64,000 nucleotides of DNA, taken from assembly GCF_001279525.1 (NCBI RefSeq), contig NZ_LGDY01000165.1, forward strand, positions 124,001 through 188,000. The letters run 5' to 3'. A model generated the notes under the pieces. That model was not told the origin of the DNA. It was given only the letters and a program-made list of their open reading frames with translations, and ran no database searches. Made by a program: the position numbers and the translations under genes. Positions 38,209 to 46,992 of the stretch are shown here, piece by piece. The stretch is from Nocardia sp. NRRL S-836 (GTDB lineage: Bacteria > Actinomycetota > Actinomycetes > Mycobacteriales > Pseudonocardiaceae). The stretch's first letter is position 1; the number at the start of each line of letters is the position of its first letter.

Positions 38209-39246
38209 TCAGGCGTCGGTGGAGATGATGCGGTCGTCGGTGGAGCCGGGCTGGCCGTTGGCGTCCTGGTTGGACGTGCCGAGCCACAACGTGCCGTCCG
38301 GCGCGGGAGCGATCGAGCGCACCCGGCCGTAGGTGCCGCCGAACAACGCCTGCGGGGTGCCGAGCGTGGTGCCGTTGACCGGGATCTTCCAGACCCGGCG
38401 GCCGGTCACCGCGCCGACGTACAGCGCGTTCCTGTGGTAGGCGATGCCGGTCGGGCCCGCCTGGCTGTTGGGCCACGTGACGACGGGGTTCGTCATGCCC
38501 GCGGTGTTGCAGTTGCCCTCGCACGTCGGCCAGCCGTAGTTCTTTCCGGCCTCGATGCGGTTGACCTCGTCGGTGCGGTTGTTGCCGAACTCGGTGGCGT
38601 ACGCGGTGGTGCCGACGAAGGTGATGCCCTGGACGTTGCGGTGGCCGATCGAGTAGACGACGCTGTCCGCGCGCGGGTTGCCGGTGGCCGGCCTGCCCGC
38701 GGTGTCGAAGCGGAGGACCTTGCCGCCCAGCGAGTTCCAGTTCTGCGCGTTGCCCGTGTTCTGGGCGTCGCCGGTGGTCGCCCACAGGAAGCCGTCCGGG
38801 CCGAGCTCCAGACCGCCGCCGTTGTGGTAGCGGTTCTTCGGGATGCCGGTGACGATCGGCTGCGGCGTGCCGCCCAGCACGAGCTTGGCGACCCGGTTGT
38901 CGGTCGCCGTCGAGTAGTAGATGAAGACCGAGTTGTCGGTCGAGAAGGTCTTCGACACGGCGAGGCCGAGCAGGCCGCCCTCACCACCGGTCAGCTGGGC
39001 CTCCTCCACCGTGTCCAGCACGGTCACGGTCGTGCCCGAGAGCTTCTTGATCTTGCGGGTGTCCCGTTCGGTGAAGATGCCGCTGCCGTCGGGCAGGAAC
39101 TCGATGTCCCACGGGATGTCCAGCCCCGAGGCGAGTGTCCGTTCGGCCTGCGCGGAGGGGGCGTCCTGCGCGGCGGCCGGGATCACGCAGAGGGAAGCGG
39201 CGACGGCCGTGCAGGCTGCCGCTGCCGCGATACGACGAGCACGCAT
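38209..39246 (-). CDS. Secreted PQQ-dependent sugar dehydrogenase
   Basis: 345 residues. Signal peptide to about 'AAA-QD' (residue 27), then a six-bladed beta propeller of the soluble GDH/YliI type. 'GLDIPWDIEFLPDG' opens blade one. 'RYHNGGGLELGPDG' carries the catalytic histidine region, and 'GHRNVQGI' and 'NNRTDEVN' line the cofactor site. It would oxidise aldoses outside the cell with PQQ. It is divergent from pqqA with a shared ~297-base region, so cofactor and enzyme are probably co-regulated. ATG 39246 has AAGGAG upstream. Confidence 0.9.
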   Translation of the reverse strand: MRARRIAAAAACTAVAASLCVIPAAAQDAPSAQAERTLASGLDIPWDIEFLPDGSGIFTERDTRKIKKLSGTTVTVLDTVEEAQLTGGEGGLLGLAVSKTFSTDNSVFIYYSTATDNRVAKLVLGGTPQPIVTGIPKNRYHNGGGLELGPDGFLWATTGDAQNTGNAQNWNSLGGKVLRFDTAGRPATGNPRADSVVYSIGHRNVQGITFVGTTAYATEFGNNRTDEVNRIEAGKNYGWPTCEGNCNTAGMTNPVVTWPNSQAGPTGIAYHRNALYVGAVTGRRVWKIPVNGTTLGTPQALFGGTYGRVRSIAPAPDGTLWLGTSNQDANGQPGSTDDRIISTDA

Positions 39247-39543
39247 GTGTGCTCTCCTTCGGTCCGCTCGTGGATTCGGTCTGCGGCGGCGGCGTTGCAG
39301 GGCGTGTTTACCCAATCACAGCCCGCACAAACACACAACGATCATCGGATGTTTCGATACTTCACGGTCTCCCGGGAGTTTCGAAGCGGTGTTCAACAGG
39401 GGTTCAGTCCGATGACTTCAGGTAACTTTGTGTACCGTCTAGCGCGATCCACGCGGGAAGTCCTACGGTGAAGCTCGCCGCCGCGCCCCACGGAAAGCCG
39501 TGCGCGCCCGTCCAGGGCACGCCGAAGACCCGAGGAGTTGCGC
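39247..39543. promoter_or_regulatory. Shared divergent region of the PQQ dehydrogenase and pqqA
   Basis: 297 bases, no gene. It is relatively AT-rich between 39310 and 39450, where both promoters probably lie. The repeated words GGTTCAGT, GATGACTTCAGG and TTTCGAAGC suggest regulator sites, but I cannot fix a -10/-35 pair. Confidence 0.4.
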
Positions 39544-39666
39544 ATGAACGTTGCCGCTACCGCTACCGAGCAGAAGCTTCCCGAGGTCAAGCGCGAGTGG
39601 GTGAAGCCCGACTTCCGCGACTTCGAGACGCCGATGGAGGTCACCGCCTACGCAGCTCGCAGCTGA
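39544..39666 (+). CDS. pqqA: PQQ precursor peptide PqqA
   Basis: 40 codons, too short to be called by many gene finders. The peptide ends '...METPMEVTAYAARS'-like: read exactly, 'FETPMEVTAYAARS'. The conserved glutamate (E32) and tyrosine (Y36) of the ExxxY motif are fused to make PQQ. 'WVKPDFRDF' upstream is the usual PqqA leader core. GAGGAG precedes ATG 39544. It stands first in the pqqA-C-D-E-B cluster, 81 bases before pqqC. Confidence 0.95.
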   Translation: MNVAATATEQKLPEVKREWVKPDFRDFETPMEVTAYAARS

Positions 39667-39747
39667 CGTCGGGCACCGCGCCGGGACCCCGCTGCCACCG
39701 GGGGTCCCGGTCTCGCGCGTCCCCTGCCTTCCGAGGAGTCTGTGCTG

Positions 39748-40443
39748 ATGAATGCCGTGTCCGCCGAGGAGTTCGTCGCCGAGCTCCGGGCGCTGGCCCC
39801 GCGGTACTGGGACACCCACCCGTTCCACCTGCGCATGCACGAGGGCGGCCTGAGCAAGCACGAGCTGCAGGCGTGGGCCGCGAACCGCTGGTACTACCAG
39901 CGCTGCATCGCGCAGAAGGACGCCGCGATCCTGTCCAACTGCCCGCTGCCGGACATCCGCCGCCAGTGGCGGGAGCGGATCGTCTGGCACGACGGCACGC
40001 AACCGGGCGAGGGCGGCGCCGAGAACTGGATCCGGCTGGCCGAGGCCGTCGGGCTGACCAGGGAGGAGGTGCTCGACGAGCGGCACGTGCTGCCCGGCAC
40101 CAGGTTCGCCGTCGACGCCTACGTGAACTTCGCGCGCACCAGGCCGTGGGTGGAGGCGGTCGCGTCCGGACTGACCGAGATGTTCTCCGGAGCGTTGATG
40201 CGCAAGCGCTTGGCGGCGTTGCGGGAGCGGTACCCGTGGATCGCCGAGGAGGGCTTCGCCTACTTCACCCACCGCATCCAGGCGGTCGCCGGCGAGGGAC
40301 GGGCCACCCTGGACATCGTGGTCGAGCACTCGGTGACCCGCGAGCAGCAGCTCGCCGCGGTGGCCGCGCTGTCGTTCAAGTGCGACGTGCTGCGGGCCGT
40401 GCTGGACGCCGTCGACTACTACTCCGGCAGGGGCCGGCCGTGA
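39748..40443 (+). CDS. pqqC: PQQ synthase PqqC
   Basis: 231 residues of the heme-oxygenase-like fold. It catalyses the final eight-electron ring closure and oxidation to PQQ without metal or cofactor. Recognisable stretches are 'YWDTHPFHLRMHEG', 'NRWYYQRCIAQKDAAI' and 'EGFAYFTHRI', which line the active site. ATG 39748 lies 9 bases after GAGGAG; the GTG at 39742 is too close. The stop overlaps pqqD by GTGA. Confidence 0.95.
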   Translation: MNAVSAEEFVAELRALAPRYWDTHPFHLRMHEGGLSKHELQAWAANRWYYQRCIAQKDAAILSNCPLPDIRRQWRERIVWHDGTQPGEGGAENWIRLAEAVGLTREEVLDERHVLPGTRFAVDAYVNFARTRPWVEAVASGLTEMFSGALMRKRLAALRERYPWIAEEGFAYFTHRIQAVAGEGRATLDIVVEHSVTREQQLAAVAALSFKCDVLRAVLDAVDYYSGRGRP

Positions 40444-40718
40444 CCGCCGCCGTCGCGCTCGACGCCGTGCCGCGCATCCGGCGCGGTGTGAAGTGCACCT
40501 ACGACCAGACCCGCTCCGCGCACGTCGTGCTGTTCCCGGAGGGTGTGCTGGTGCTGAACGAGACCGCCGCGTCGGTCGTGGCGCTGTGCGACGGCGTCCG
40601 GTCGGTGGGCGACATCGCGCTGGCGCTGGCCGACGAGTACACCGGCGTCGAGCCCGCGGACGTGGCGGCGCTGGTGGCACGGCTGGTGGGACGAAGGGTG
40701 GTCGACGTCGATGGCTGA
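40440..40718 (+). CDS. pqqD: PqqD peptide chaperone
   Basis: 92 residues. Winged-helix RiPP recognition element: 'PRIRRGVKCTYDQTRSAHVVLFPEGVL' start and 'LNETAASVVALCDG' helix, typical of PqqD. It binds PqqA and presents it to PqqE. It overlaps both neighbours (GTGA with pqqC, 8 bases with pqqE). Confidence 0.94.
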   Translation: MTAAVALDAVPRIRRGVKCTYDQTRSAHVVLFPEGVLVLNETAASVVALCDGVRSVGDIALALADEYTGVEPADVAALVARLVGRRVVDVDG

Positions 40719-41790
40719 GGCTCCGTTCGGCCTGCTCGCCGAGCTCACGCACCGGTGCCCGTTGCAGTGCGGCTACTGCTCGAACCCGCTCGAACTGGTG
40801 CGCAAGAACGCCGAGCTGTCCACTGACGACTGGCGGCGCGTCTTCGACCAGGCGCGGTCGCTGGGCTGCCTGCAGATCCACCTGTCCGGCGGGGAACCGC
40901 TGCTGCGCCAGGACCTGACCGAGCTGGTGGCGCACGCGAACAGCCTCGGCTGCTACGTCAACCTGGTCACCTCGGGCGTGGGGCTGTCGCGCGACCGGCT
41001 GCACGACCTCGCGGCCCGCGGTGTCGACCACGTGCAGCTGTCCCTGCAGGACGCGACCCGTGCCGGCAACGACCGGATCGCGGGCATCAAGGCATTCGAC
41101 CGGAAGGTGGAGGCGGCGGCGCACGTCCGTGCCGAGGGCCTGCCGCTGACCGTGAACACCGTGCTGCACCGGCAGAACCTCGACAACGTCGCCGGGATCA
41201 TCGCGCTGGCCGAGGAGATGGGCGCCGAACGGCTGGAGCTCGCCAACACCCAGTACTACGGCTGGGCGTTGCGCAACCGGGCGGTGCTGCTGCCGACCCG
41301 CGAGCAGCTGGCTGTGGCCGATCCCATCGTCTCCGCCGCCCGGGAACGGCTGCGCGGGCGGATGGAGATCGTCTACGTCATCGCGGACTACCACGAGGCG
41401 CACCCGAAGCCGTGCATGTACGGGTGGGGTGCGCGGCAGCTGACCGTGGCACCCGACGGCTCGGTGCTGCCCTGCCCCGCCGCCACGGTGATCTCGTCGC
41501 TGCGGATCGAGAACGTGCGCGACTCGTCGTTGCACGACATCTGGCACCACTCCCCCTCCTTCACCGCGTTCCGCGGCTTCGACTGGATGCGCGACCCGTG
41601 CCGGTCGTGCCCGCGCAAGGAGGTCGACTTCGGCGGGTGCCGCTGCCAGGCGTTCCAGCTGACCGGTGACGCCGCCGCGACCGACCCGGTGTGCTCGCTG
41701 TCGCCACAACGATCCACTGTGGACCTGATCCTGGCGGCCGAGATGGCACCGGCCGAGGTGCCGGCGATGGCCATGAGGAAGATGACGTGA
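40711..41790 (+). CDS. pqqE: Radical SAM enzyme PqqE
   Basis: 359 residues. The radical SAM cluster cysteines are C16, C20, C23 ('CPLQCGYC'). The C-terminal SPASM region has cysteines in 'CMYGWG', 'LPCPAA', 'CRSCPRKEVDFGGCRCQ' and 'VCSL' for auxiliary clusters. It makes the Glu-Tyr carbon-carbon bond in PqqA with PqqD. ATG 40711 overlaps pqqD by 8 bases. The stop overlaps pqqB by GTGA. Confidence 0.96.
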   Translation: MAEAPFGLLAELTHRCPLQCGYCSNPLELVRKNAELSTDDWRRVFDQARSLGCLQIHLSGGEPLLRQDLTELVAHANSLGCYVNLVTSGVGLSRDRLHDLAARGVDHVQLSLQDATRAGNDRIAGIKAFDRKVEAAAHVRAEGLPLTVNTVLHRQNLDNVAGIIALAEEMGAERLELANTQYYGWALRNRAVLLPTREQLAVADPIVSAARERLRGRMEIVYVIADYHEAHPKPCMYGWGARQLTVAPDGSVLPCPAATVISSLRIENVRDSSLHDIWHHSPSFTAFRGFDWMRDPCRSCPRKEVDFGGCRCQAFQLTGDAAATDPVCSLSPQRSTVDLILAAEMAPAEVPAMAMRKMT

Positions 41791-42665
41791 AGGCGGTGCT
41801 GCTCGGCACGACGGCCGGTGGTGGTTTCCCGCAGTGGAACTGCGCCTGCGCGTTGTGCGTCCGCGCGCGGTCCGGCGAGCTGGTGGCGCGCTCGCAGGAC
41901 TGCCTGGCGATCACCGGCGACGGCACCGGCTGGTGGCTGGTCAACGCCTCACCGGACATCCGCACCCAGATCGCCGGCTGCGCCCTGCTGAACCCCGGTC
42001 CGGGGCCGCGGGAGACGCCGTTGCGCGGCGCGTTGTTCACCGACGCGGAGCTCGACCACACGCTGGGGCTGCTGACGTTGCGCGGCGGTGCGGGCCTGAC
42101 GGTGTGGGCGCCGGGGACGGTGCTGCACGCGCTGAAGGACCAGTTCGACGTGCGCACGGTGATCGATGGCTACGCGCCTGTTGCCTGGCGCGAGGCCGGG
42201 CCCGATCCGTTCGAGCTCGACGGCCTGCGGGTGACGGCGATCCCGATCAGCGGCAAGCGACCGAAGTACGCGCGTTCCTCCACAGTGGACGGGAACTGGG
42301 TGGTGGCGTACCGGTTCGAGGACCTGGTCTCCGGTGGGGTGCTGGTCTACGCGCCGTGCCTGGCGTCGTGGCCGGAAGGCTTCGACGACGTGGTGGCCGG
42401 TGCTCAGTGCGTGTTGCTGGACGGCACGTTCCACGCGGCCTCGGAGATGGGCTCGGCGACCGGCAGCGCGTCCGGGCAGGCGGCGATGGGCCACCTGCCG
42501 ATCTGCGCGAGCCTGCCGGAGCTGCGCCGCTTTCCACGGGTCCGCCGGATCTACACCCACCTCAACAACACCAACCCGGTGCTCGACCCGGCGTCACCGG
42601 AGGCGGCGGAGCTGCGCGCGGCCGGTGTCGAGGTGCCGCCCGACGGCACGGTCATCGAGCTCTGA
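41787..42665 (+). CDS. pqqB: PqqB metallo-beta-lactamase-fold hydroxylase
   Basis: 292 residues. It starts 'KAVLLGTTAGGGFPQWNC', the PqqB signature. 'CACALCVRAR' contributes a zinc site, and 'FTDAELDHTLGLL' replaces the HxHxDH motif of the fold as in other PqqB. 'YTHLNNTNP' lies near the end. It hydroxylates the tyrosine-derived ring of the cross-linked intermediate. It is last in this cluster, whereas it usually follows pqqA; coupled to pqqE by GTGA. Confidence 0.95.
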   Translation: MKAVLLGTTAGGGFPQWNCACALCVRARSGELVARSQDCLAITGDGTGWWLVNASPDIRTQIAGCALLNPGPGPRETPLRGALFTDAELDHTLGLLTLRGGAGLTVWAPGTVLHALKDQFDVRTVIDGYAPVAWREAGPDPFELDGLRVTAIPISGKRPKYARSSTVDGNWVVAYRFEDLVSGGVLVYAPCLASWPEGFDDVVAGAQCVLLDGTFHAASEMGSATGSASGQAAMGHLPICASLPELRRFPRVRRIYTHLNNTNPVLDPASPEAAELRAAGVEVPPDGTVIEL

Positions 42666-42683
42666 GTAGGCCAGAATCAGCGG

Positions 42684-43832
42684 ATGTCCTTCGTGATCGG
42701 TGGGCGTCCGCTGGCCGAGCGGATCGTCGCGGAGCTGCCGTCGTTCGTGGCGCTGGTGCTCGCGAAGATCACCGACCAGGTGCCCGGCTACCGGCAGCTG
42801 CCGGCCGAGGAACTCTCCGGCGACATCGCGCGCGTGATCGAGTCGACCCTGCGGGGGTTCGCCGAGGTGCTGCGCAGCCGTGAGCTGCCGGCACCGGAAC
42901 AGCTGCGGTTCCTGCGCGAGTCGGCGGCCAGGCGGGCGGAGGAGGGCGTGCCCGTCGACGTCGTGCTGACGGCGTACCACGTGGGCATCCAGGTCGTCTG
43001 GGACGTGCTCGTGCCGGAGGCGCGGCCGGAGGAGGTCGGCGAGGTGCTGGCGCTCAACGCGCTGGCCATGCGCTACCTCCAGGTCGTGACACCGGTCGTG
43101 AGCGCGGGCTACCTCGACGAGCGGCAGACGATGTTCGACGACGAGCGGTCGGCGCGGCACACGGTGCTGACCGGCCTGCTCGACGGCTCACGGGTCGCGG
43201 ACGGCCCGGTGGTCGTGCTGGCCGTGCACGCGCCACCGCACCCGGACGAGCTGACCGACGGGGTGGACGCGGCCATCGCCGGGCGGCGCAAGCTGCGGCG
43301 GCTGCGGACCGAGCTGGAACGGCACAGCCGCGAGCCCGTGCTGTCGTCGCTCACGCCCGCGGGCGGCCTGGCGCTGGTGCCCGGCGACGACACCCGGCTG
43401 GAGCAGGTGGTGGCGGACGTGACGCGCGCGGCGGGGGTGCCGTTGACCGTGGCGGCGGTCGCGGCCCCTCCTACCGGGGTCGCGGCCGCCGCCCGGCTCG
43501 CGCGCGAGGTCCTGGACGTCGCCGTGCGGTCGGGTCCAGGCCTGTACCGGCTCGCGGACGTGCTGCTGGAGTACCAGCTGTCCCGGCCGAGCGCGGCACT
43601 CGAACCGCTCGCGGCGGTCGTGGCGCCGTTGTCCGGCGAGCTGGTGCAGACCCTGGAGGTCTACCTGCGCCGCGGGTCGCGCCGGCCCGCCGCCACCGAG
43701 CTGCACGTGCACCCGAACACCGTGGACTACCGGCTGCGGCGGGTGGCCGAGCTGACCGGCCTCGACCCCACCCGCATCGAGCACGTCACGCTGCTGGCGG
43801 CTGCCCTGGCCGCGCGGCGCGCGCGACCGTAG
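42684..43832 (+). CDS. PucR/CdaR family transcriptional regulator
   Basis: 382 residues. The N-terminal helical sensor region (about 1-140) begins 'LAERIVAELPSFVALVL'. A degenerate GGDEF-like middle (about 150-300) follows. The C-terminal PucR helix-turn-helix ('RRPAATELHVHPNTVDYRLRRV', about 330-352) is clear. It starts 18 bases after pqqB, so it is probably in the pqq transcript and may control the cluster. Its 3' end overlaps the opposing SGNH gene by 47 bases. Confidence 0.88.
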   Translation: MSFVIGGRPLAERIVAELPSFVALVLAKITDQVPGYRQLPAEELSGDIARVIESTLRGFAEVLRSRELPAPEQLRFLRESAARRAEEGVPVDVVLTAYHVGIQVVWDVLVPEARPEEVGEVLALNALAMRYLQVVTPVVSAGYLDERQTMFDDERSARHTVLTGLLDGSRVADGPVVVLAVHAPPHPDELTDGVDAAIAGRRKLRRLRTELERHSREPVLSSLTPAGGLALVPGDDTRLEQVVADVTRAAGVPLTVAAVAAPPTGVAAAARLAREVLDVAVRSGPGLYRLADVLLEYQLSRPSAALEPLAAVVAPLSGELVQTLEVYLRRGSRRPAATELHVHPNTVDYRLRRVAELTGLDPTRIEHVTLLAAALAARRARP

Positions 43833-44631
43833 CGCCGAACGCGGCCATGCCGGCGGCGTTGGGGTGCAGCGGCGCCGCGACCGTCGTCGGCACCAGGCCC
43901 TCCAGGTAGCGGTCGGCGGGCGCGGCGCAGATGTCGTGGCCGGCGGTCACCGCGGCGAAGTCCACGTAGGTCGCGCCGCGCTTGCCCGCCTCGGACCGCG
44001 CGGTGGCGCTGACCCGGTTCAGCACGCTCTGCAGGTAGTCGGCGTCACGGCCCCACACCGGCTGCAGCGGGTAGCAGCCACCCGGCCTGATGTACGTGCC
44101 GTAACCGCTGACCAGCACCTTCGCGTTCGGCGATCGGCGCTTGACCTCGTCCAGGGCGGCACCGAGCTCGGGCGCCCACGCGTCGACGGCCGCGGCGAGC
44201 CGGTCGGTGCCACCGGCGGTGTAGCGGTCCCTGCACGAGATGCCGATCGGTTCGGGCAGCAGGTTGATGCAGCTCAACGCGGTCTGGAACAGGCCGACGT
44301 CGTTGGCGCCGATGGTCAGCGAGACCAGGTCGGTCGTCGGCTTCAGCGCGTCGAACTGGGGTGCCACGACACCGAACTGGCGGCCGGTGAGGTCGTCGGT
44401 CTTGGCGCCGGAGCAGGTGACGTCGGTGAGCCGTGCGCCGAGCAGCTCCGCCGCCACCCGCGGGTAGTCGCGGTCCGAGCGCAGGCACCACAGCGCCGGG
44501 TCCTGGTCAGGGACCAGCGGACCGGCCGCCGCCGAGTCGCCCAGTGCCACGTAGTCGAGGGTGTCCGCCTGGGCGGTGGTTGTTCCGGCGACCAAACCCG
44601 CCACCAGAGCCAACCCGGCCACGATCCGCAT
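43786..44631 (-). CDS. Secreted SGNH/GDSL lipase-like hydrolase
   Basis: 281 residues with a signal peptide (cleavage near 'AQA-DT', about 22). Blocks: 'YVALGDSAAAGP' (Ser), 'TCSGAKTDDL' (Gly), 'TIGANDVGLF' (Asn) and 'PLHPNAAGMA' (His). Six cysteines probably form three disulfides, as in Streptomyces secreted lipases of this type. It is convergent with and overlaps the PucR-type gene for 47 bases. Confidence 0.88.
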   Translation of the reverse strand: MRIVAGLALVAGLVAGTTTAQADTLDYVALGDSAAAGPLVPDQDPALWCLRSDRDYPRVAAELLGARLTDVTCSGAKTDDLTGRQFGVVAPQFDALKPTTDLVSLTIGANDVGLFQTALSCINLLPEPIGISCRDRYTAGGTDRLAAAVDAWAPELGAALDEVKRRSPNAKVLVSGYGTYIRPGGCYPLQPVWGRDADYLQSVLNRVSATARSEAGKRGATYVDFAAVTAGHDICAAPADRYLEGLVPTTVAAPLHPNAAGMAAFGATVARAARPGQPPAA

Positions 44632-44746
44632 CCCGTACCTCCACGTCGTCGTCAGGTCAGCTCATCGTGGTGGCTCAGGTCACCGGCGCGGGTGGGACGG
44701 TGCCCAGAGTCCGCCGGTCGGGTTTGTGACCGATCACAATGGGCGG

Positions 44747-45496
44747 GTGACTCCCGGGGAACTGCTCGCGCTCGCCGAACAGGCCTGCGCCGATGCCGCG
44801 AAGCTGTTGCACGAGCTGCCGGTCGACGTGGCCGCGAAGGGCGCGTTCGACCAGGTCAGCAGCGCCGACCTGGCGGTCGAGGCGTTCCTGCGGCGTGCGC
44901 TCGACGTGCCCGGCTCCGCCGTCGTCGGCGAGGAGCTGGGGGCGGAGAAGGCGCGGATCACCTGGTACGTCGACCCGATCGACGGCACCCGCAACTTCGT
45001 CCGCGGGCTGCCGCTCGCGTGCATCTCGGTGGCTGCGGCGGTGGACGGCGAGCTCGTGGCGGGGTGCGTGCTGGACCCGTTCCGCGACGAGCTCTTCACG
45101 GCCGCCGTCGGCGTGCCGTTCACCGTCCGGTCGGCCGGGCTGGTGATCCCTCCGGGCCGGAGCCCGCGGCCCGTGGTGCTGACCGACATCCCGTTGCCGG
45201 GCAGCCAGTACCGCGGTGAGATGGCACTGCTGACCGAACTGCTGGACCGTGCGGACGTGCGGCGCGTCTACGTGACGGCGCTGTCGCTGGCCTGGGTCGC
45301 GGCGGGACGGGCGGACGCGGCGGCGAACCTGGGCATCCACCCGTGGGACGTGGCGGCCGGTGCGGTGCTGGTGCGCGCGGCCGGCGGGACGTTCACCCAC
45401 ATCGGCGGGAACGCGCTGGGAGCACCGGGTTTCGTGGCCGGTCGCGGTGAGATCGTCGACTGGCTCGGCGAACGACTGGAGGGCATCGTCTCGTGA
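44747..45496 (+). CDS. Inositol monophosphatase family phosphatase
   Basis: 249 residues. Metal-binding motifs: 'VVGEELG' (Glu), 'VDPIDGTRNFV' (two Asp, near 80-90) and 'HPWDVAAGAVLVRAAGG' (third Asp, near 200). These are the lithium-sensitive phosphatase signatures. The substrate may be inositol phosphate, histidinol phosphate or a sugar phosphate. GTG 44747 opens VTPGELL. The stop overlaps the SDR start by GTGA. Confidence 0.85.
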   Translation: MTPGELLALAEQACADAAKLLHELPVDVAAKGAFDQVSSADLAVEAFLRRALDVPGSAVVGEELGAEKARITWYVDPIDGTRNFVRGLPLACISVAAAVDGELVAGCVLDPFRDELFTAAVGVPFTVRSAGLVIPPGRSPRPVVLTDIPLPGSQYRGEMALLTELLDRADVRRVYVTALSLAWVAAGRADAAANLGIHPWDVAAGAVLVRAAGGTFTHIGGNALGAPGFVAGRGEIVDWLGERLEGIVS

Positions 45497-46173
45497 TCGA
45501 CCTCAGCGGCCGGGTCGTCCTGGTCACCGGCGCGGGCGGTACCATCGGGGCCGGCATCGCCCGCCGCTTCACCGACGCCGGCGCGCTCGTCGTGGCACAC
45601 AACGGCAGCACGGACGGCGACCTGCGGTTCGAGGCACGGCGCGTGGCCGAGGACGCCTTCCGCGCGCACGGCCGCCTCGACGCGGTGGTCAACAGCGCCG
45701 GAGTGCAGCCCGTGGAACCGTTGCCCGGCATGGCCGTCGAGTCCTGGCAGTCCGTTGTGGACATCAACCTCACGAGTGCCTTCGCCGTCACCCAGGCCGC
45801 GGCCGAGTTCCTCCCGGACGGCGGCTCGGTCACCCACATCGCGTCGATCGAGGGCCGCAACCCGGCGCCCGGCCACGCCCACTACAGCGCCTCGAAAGCC
45901 GCGTTGATCATGCACGCGCGAGCCGCAGCACTGGAGTACGGCCCGCGCCTGCGCGTCAACACCGTCTCCCCCGGCCTGATCACCCGCCCCGGCATCGAGG
46001 AGCAGTGGCCCGACGGCGTGCGGCGCTGGCACGACGCCGCCCCGCTGCACCGCCTCGGCACACCGGAGGACGTCGGCAACGCGTGCGTGTTCCTGGCCAG
46101 CGACCTGGCCGCGTGGATCACCGGCCACGACCTGGTCGTCGACGGCGGCGTCACGGCCCGCCCGACCTGGTAG
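45493..46173 (+). CDS. Short-chain dehydrogenase/reductase
   Basis: 226 residues, a compact SDR. Cofactor loop 'VTGAGGTIGAGIA' near 10-22, 'VVNSAG' in place of NNAG, catalytic 'HYSASKAAL' (Tyr, Lys) preceded by the Ser of 'IASIEG', and 'VNTVSPGLI'. The substrate is unknown. It is translationally coupled to the phosphatase, so the two may act in one pathway. A terminator follows, and the accessory island begins after it. Confidence 0.88.
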   Translation: MIDLSGRVVLVTGAGGTIGAGIARRFTDAGALVVAHNGSTDGDLRFEARRVAEDAFRAHGRLDAVVNSAGVQPVEPLPGMAVESWQSVVDINLTSAFAVTQAAAEFLPDGGSVTHIASIEGRNPAPGHAHYSASKAALIMHARAAALEYGPRLRVNTVSPGLITRPGIEEQWPDGVRRWHDAAPLHRLGTPEDVGNACVFLASDLAAWITGHDLVVDGGVTARPTW

Positions 46174-46249
46174 CGCACCGGGCCGGGCGGGCCGCACGTC
46201 AGCTCGTTCAAGACCGGACGACATGCGGGTACAAGTCGCCCTCAAGGCC

Positions 46250-46282
46250 GGCTGCTCGACCCGGCTTCCGGATCGAGCAGCC
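46250..46282. terminator. Terminator between the SDR gene and the island
   Basis: 10-bp stem GGCTGCTCGA (46250-46259) with its complement at 46273-46282, 13-base loop. It serves the SDR gene and faces the stop of the membrane protein gene at 46310. Confidence 0.7.
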
Positions 46283-46309
46283 GACATCACTAGAGCAGCG
46301 AGCTCTGCG

Positions 46310-46825
46310 TTATTTCCGATGAACGCGCCCGTGCACGTAGCGGGCAACAGCCAGCCAGGCCAGTGCCATGGGGGCAGCTACAGCCGCGACAGTGACCAGC
46401 AGGTCCCCGATCCCGGACAGCTGCCACCTTCCATTGACCAGAGCCAGCCAGCTCAGTGCTCCACCCGTCAGCACCGCCGAGAACGCCGCGGCCGTGAACG
46501 TCACCCAGGTCTGCGGCGAGAGCAACGCGATCTTGCCACTCCTCCCGCGGTACTTGCGGATTCCCGATGACGCAGCCTTCCGTCCGGCGAGAAGACCGGC
46601 CGAGCCCGCGAGTCCCCAGACCAGGGCTGTTGCGATCACGCCGCTGACACCGAGCAGTTCGACTGATCGCGCGATCGTGACCGCTGCGGCCCCGAAAGCG
46701 AGCACACTGGCGACCGCGGCGTTGACCGTCACCGCGACGGCACAGCGCATACCGCGCCATGGAAAGGGCGAAGAGGGAGAGTTCCTGCTGGCGGAACCGC
46801 CGTCGAGGGCTGGGGTTGGTACCAT
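46310..46825 (-). CDS. Four-helix membrane protein, unknown
   Basis: 171 residues. A Ser/Pro-rich cytosolic start is followed by four hydrophobic helices (about 29-50, 57-78, 100-123, 135-158), a basic loop after helix two ('GIRKYRGRSGK') and a basic tail. No family recognised. ATG 46825 has AAGGA 7 bases upstream. It is the first gene of the lower-GC island and on the same strand as the HTH gene upstream, with a hairpin between. Confidence 0.6.
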   Translation of the reverse strand: MVPTPALDGGSASRNSPSSPFPWRGMRCAVAVTVNAAVASVLAFGAAAVTIARSVELLGVSGVIATALVWGLAGSAGLLAGRKAASSGIRKYRGRSGKIALLSPQTWVTFTAAAFSAVLTGGALSWLALVNGRWQLSGIGDLLVTVAAVAAPMALAWLAVARYVHGRVHRK

Positions 46826-46874
46826 TGCGATGTCCTTACCTTCACTGAGCTGGTGATATTTGGGCAACTGATGA

Positions 46875-46898
46875 CTCCCGGCGTTGCCGCGCCGGGAG
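46875..46898 (-). terminator. Hairpin after the XRE-like regulator gene
   Basis: CTCCCGGCG (46875-46883) pairs with CGCCGGGAG (46890-46898), 6-base loop, about 95 bases beyond the regulator stop and upstream of the membrane protein gene. Confidence 0.6.
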
Positions 46899-46992
46899 CC
46901 ATCGCTTTGCTTCTGCCGCCTGCGTGACGGCCTGCTTCTGGGCAAGTTGCCCCTTCCAGTCGAAGTCGAACGGACCGGCAGCCATCCACCAG

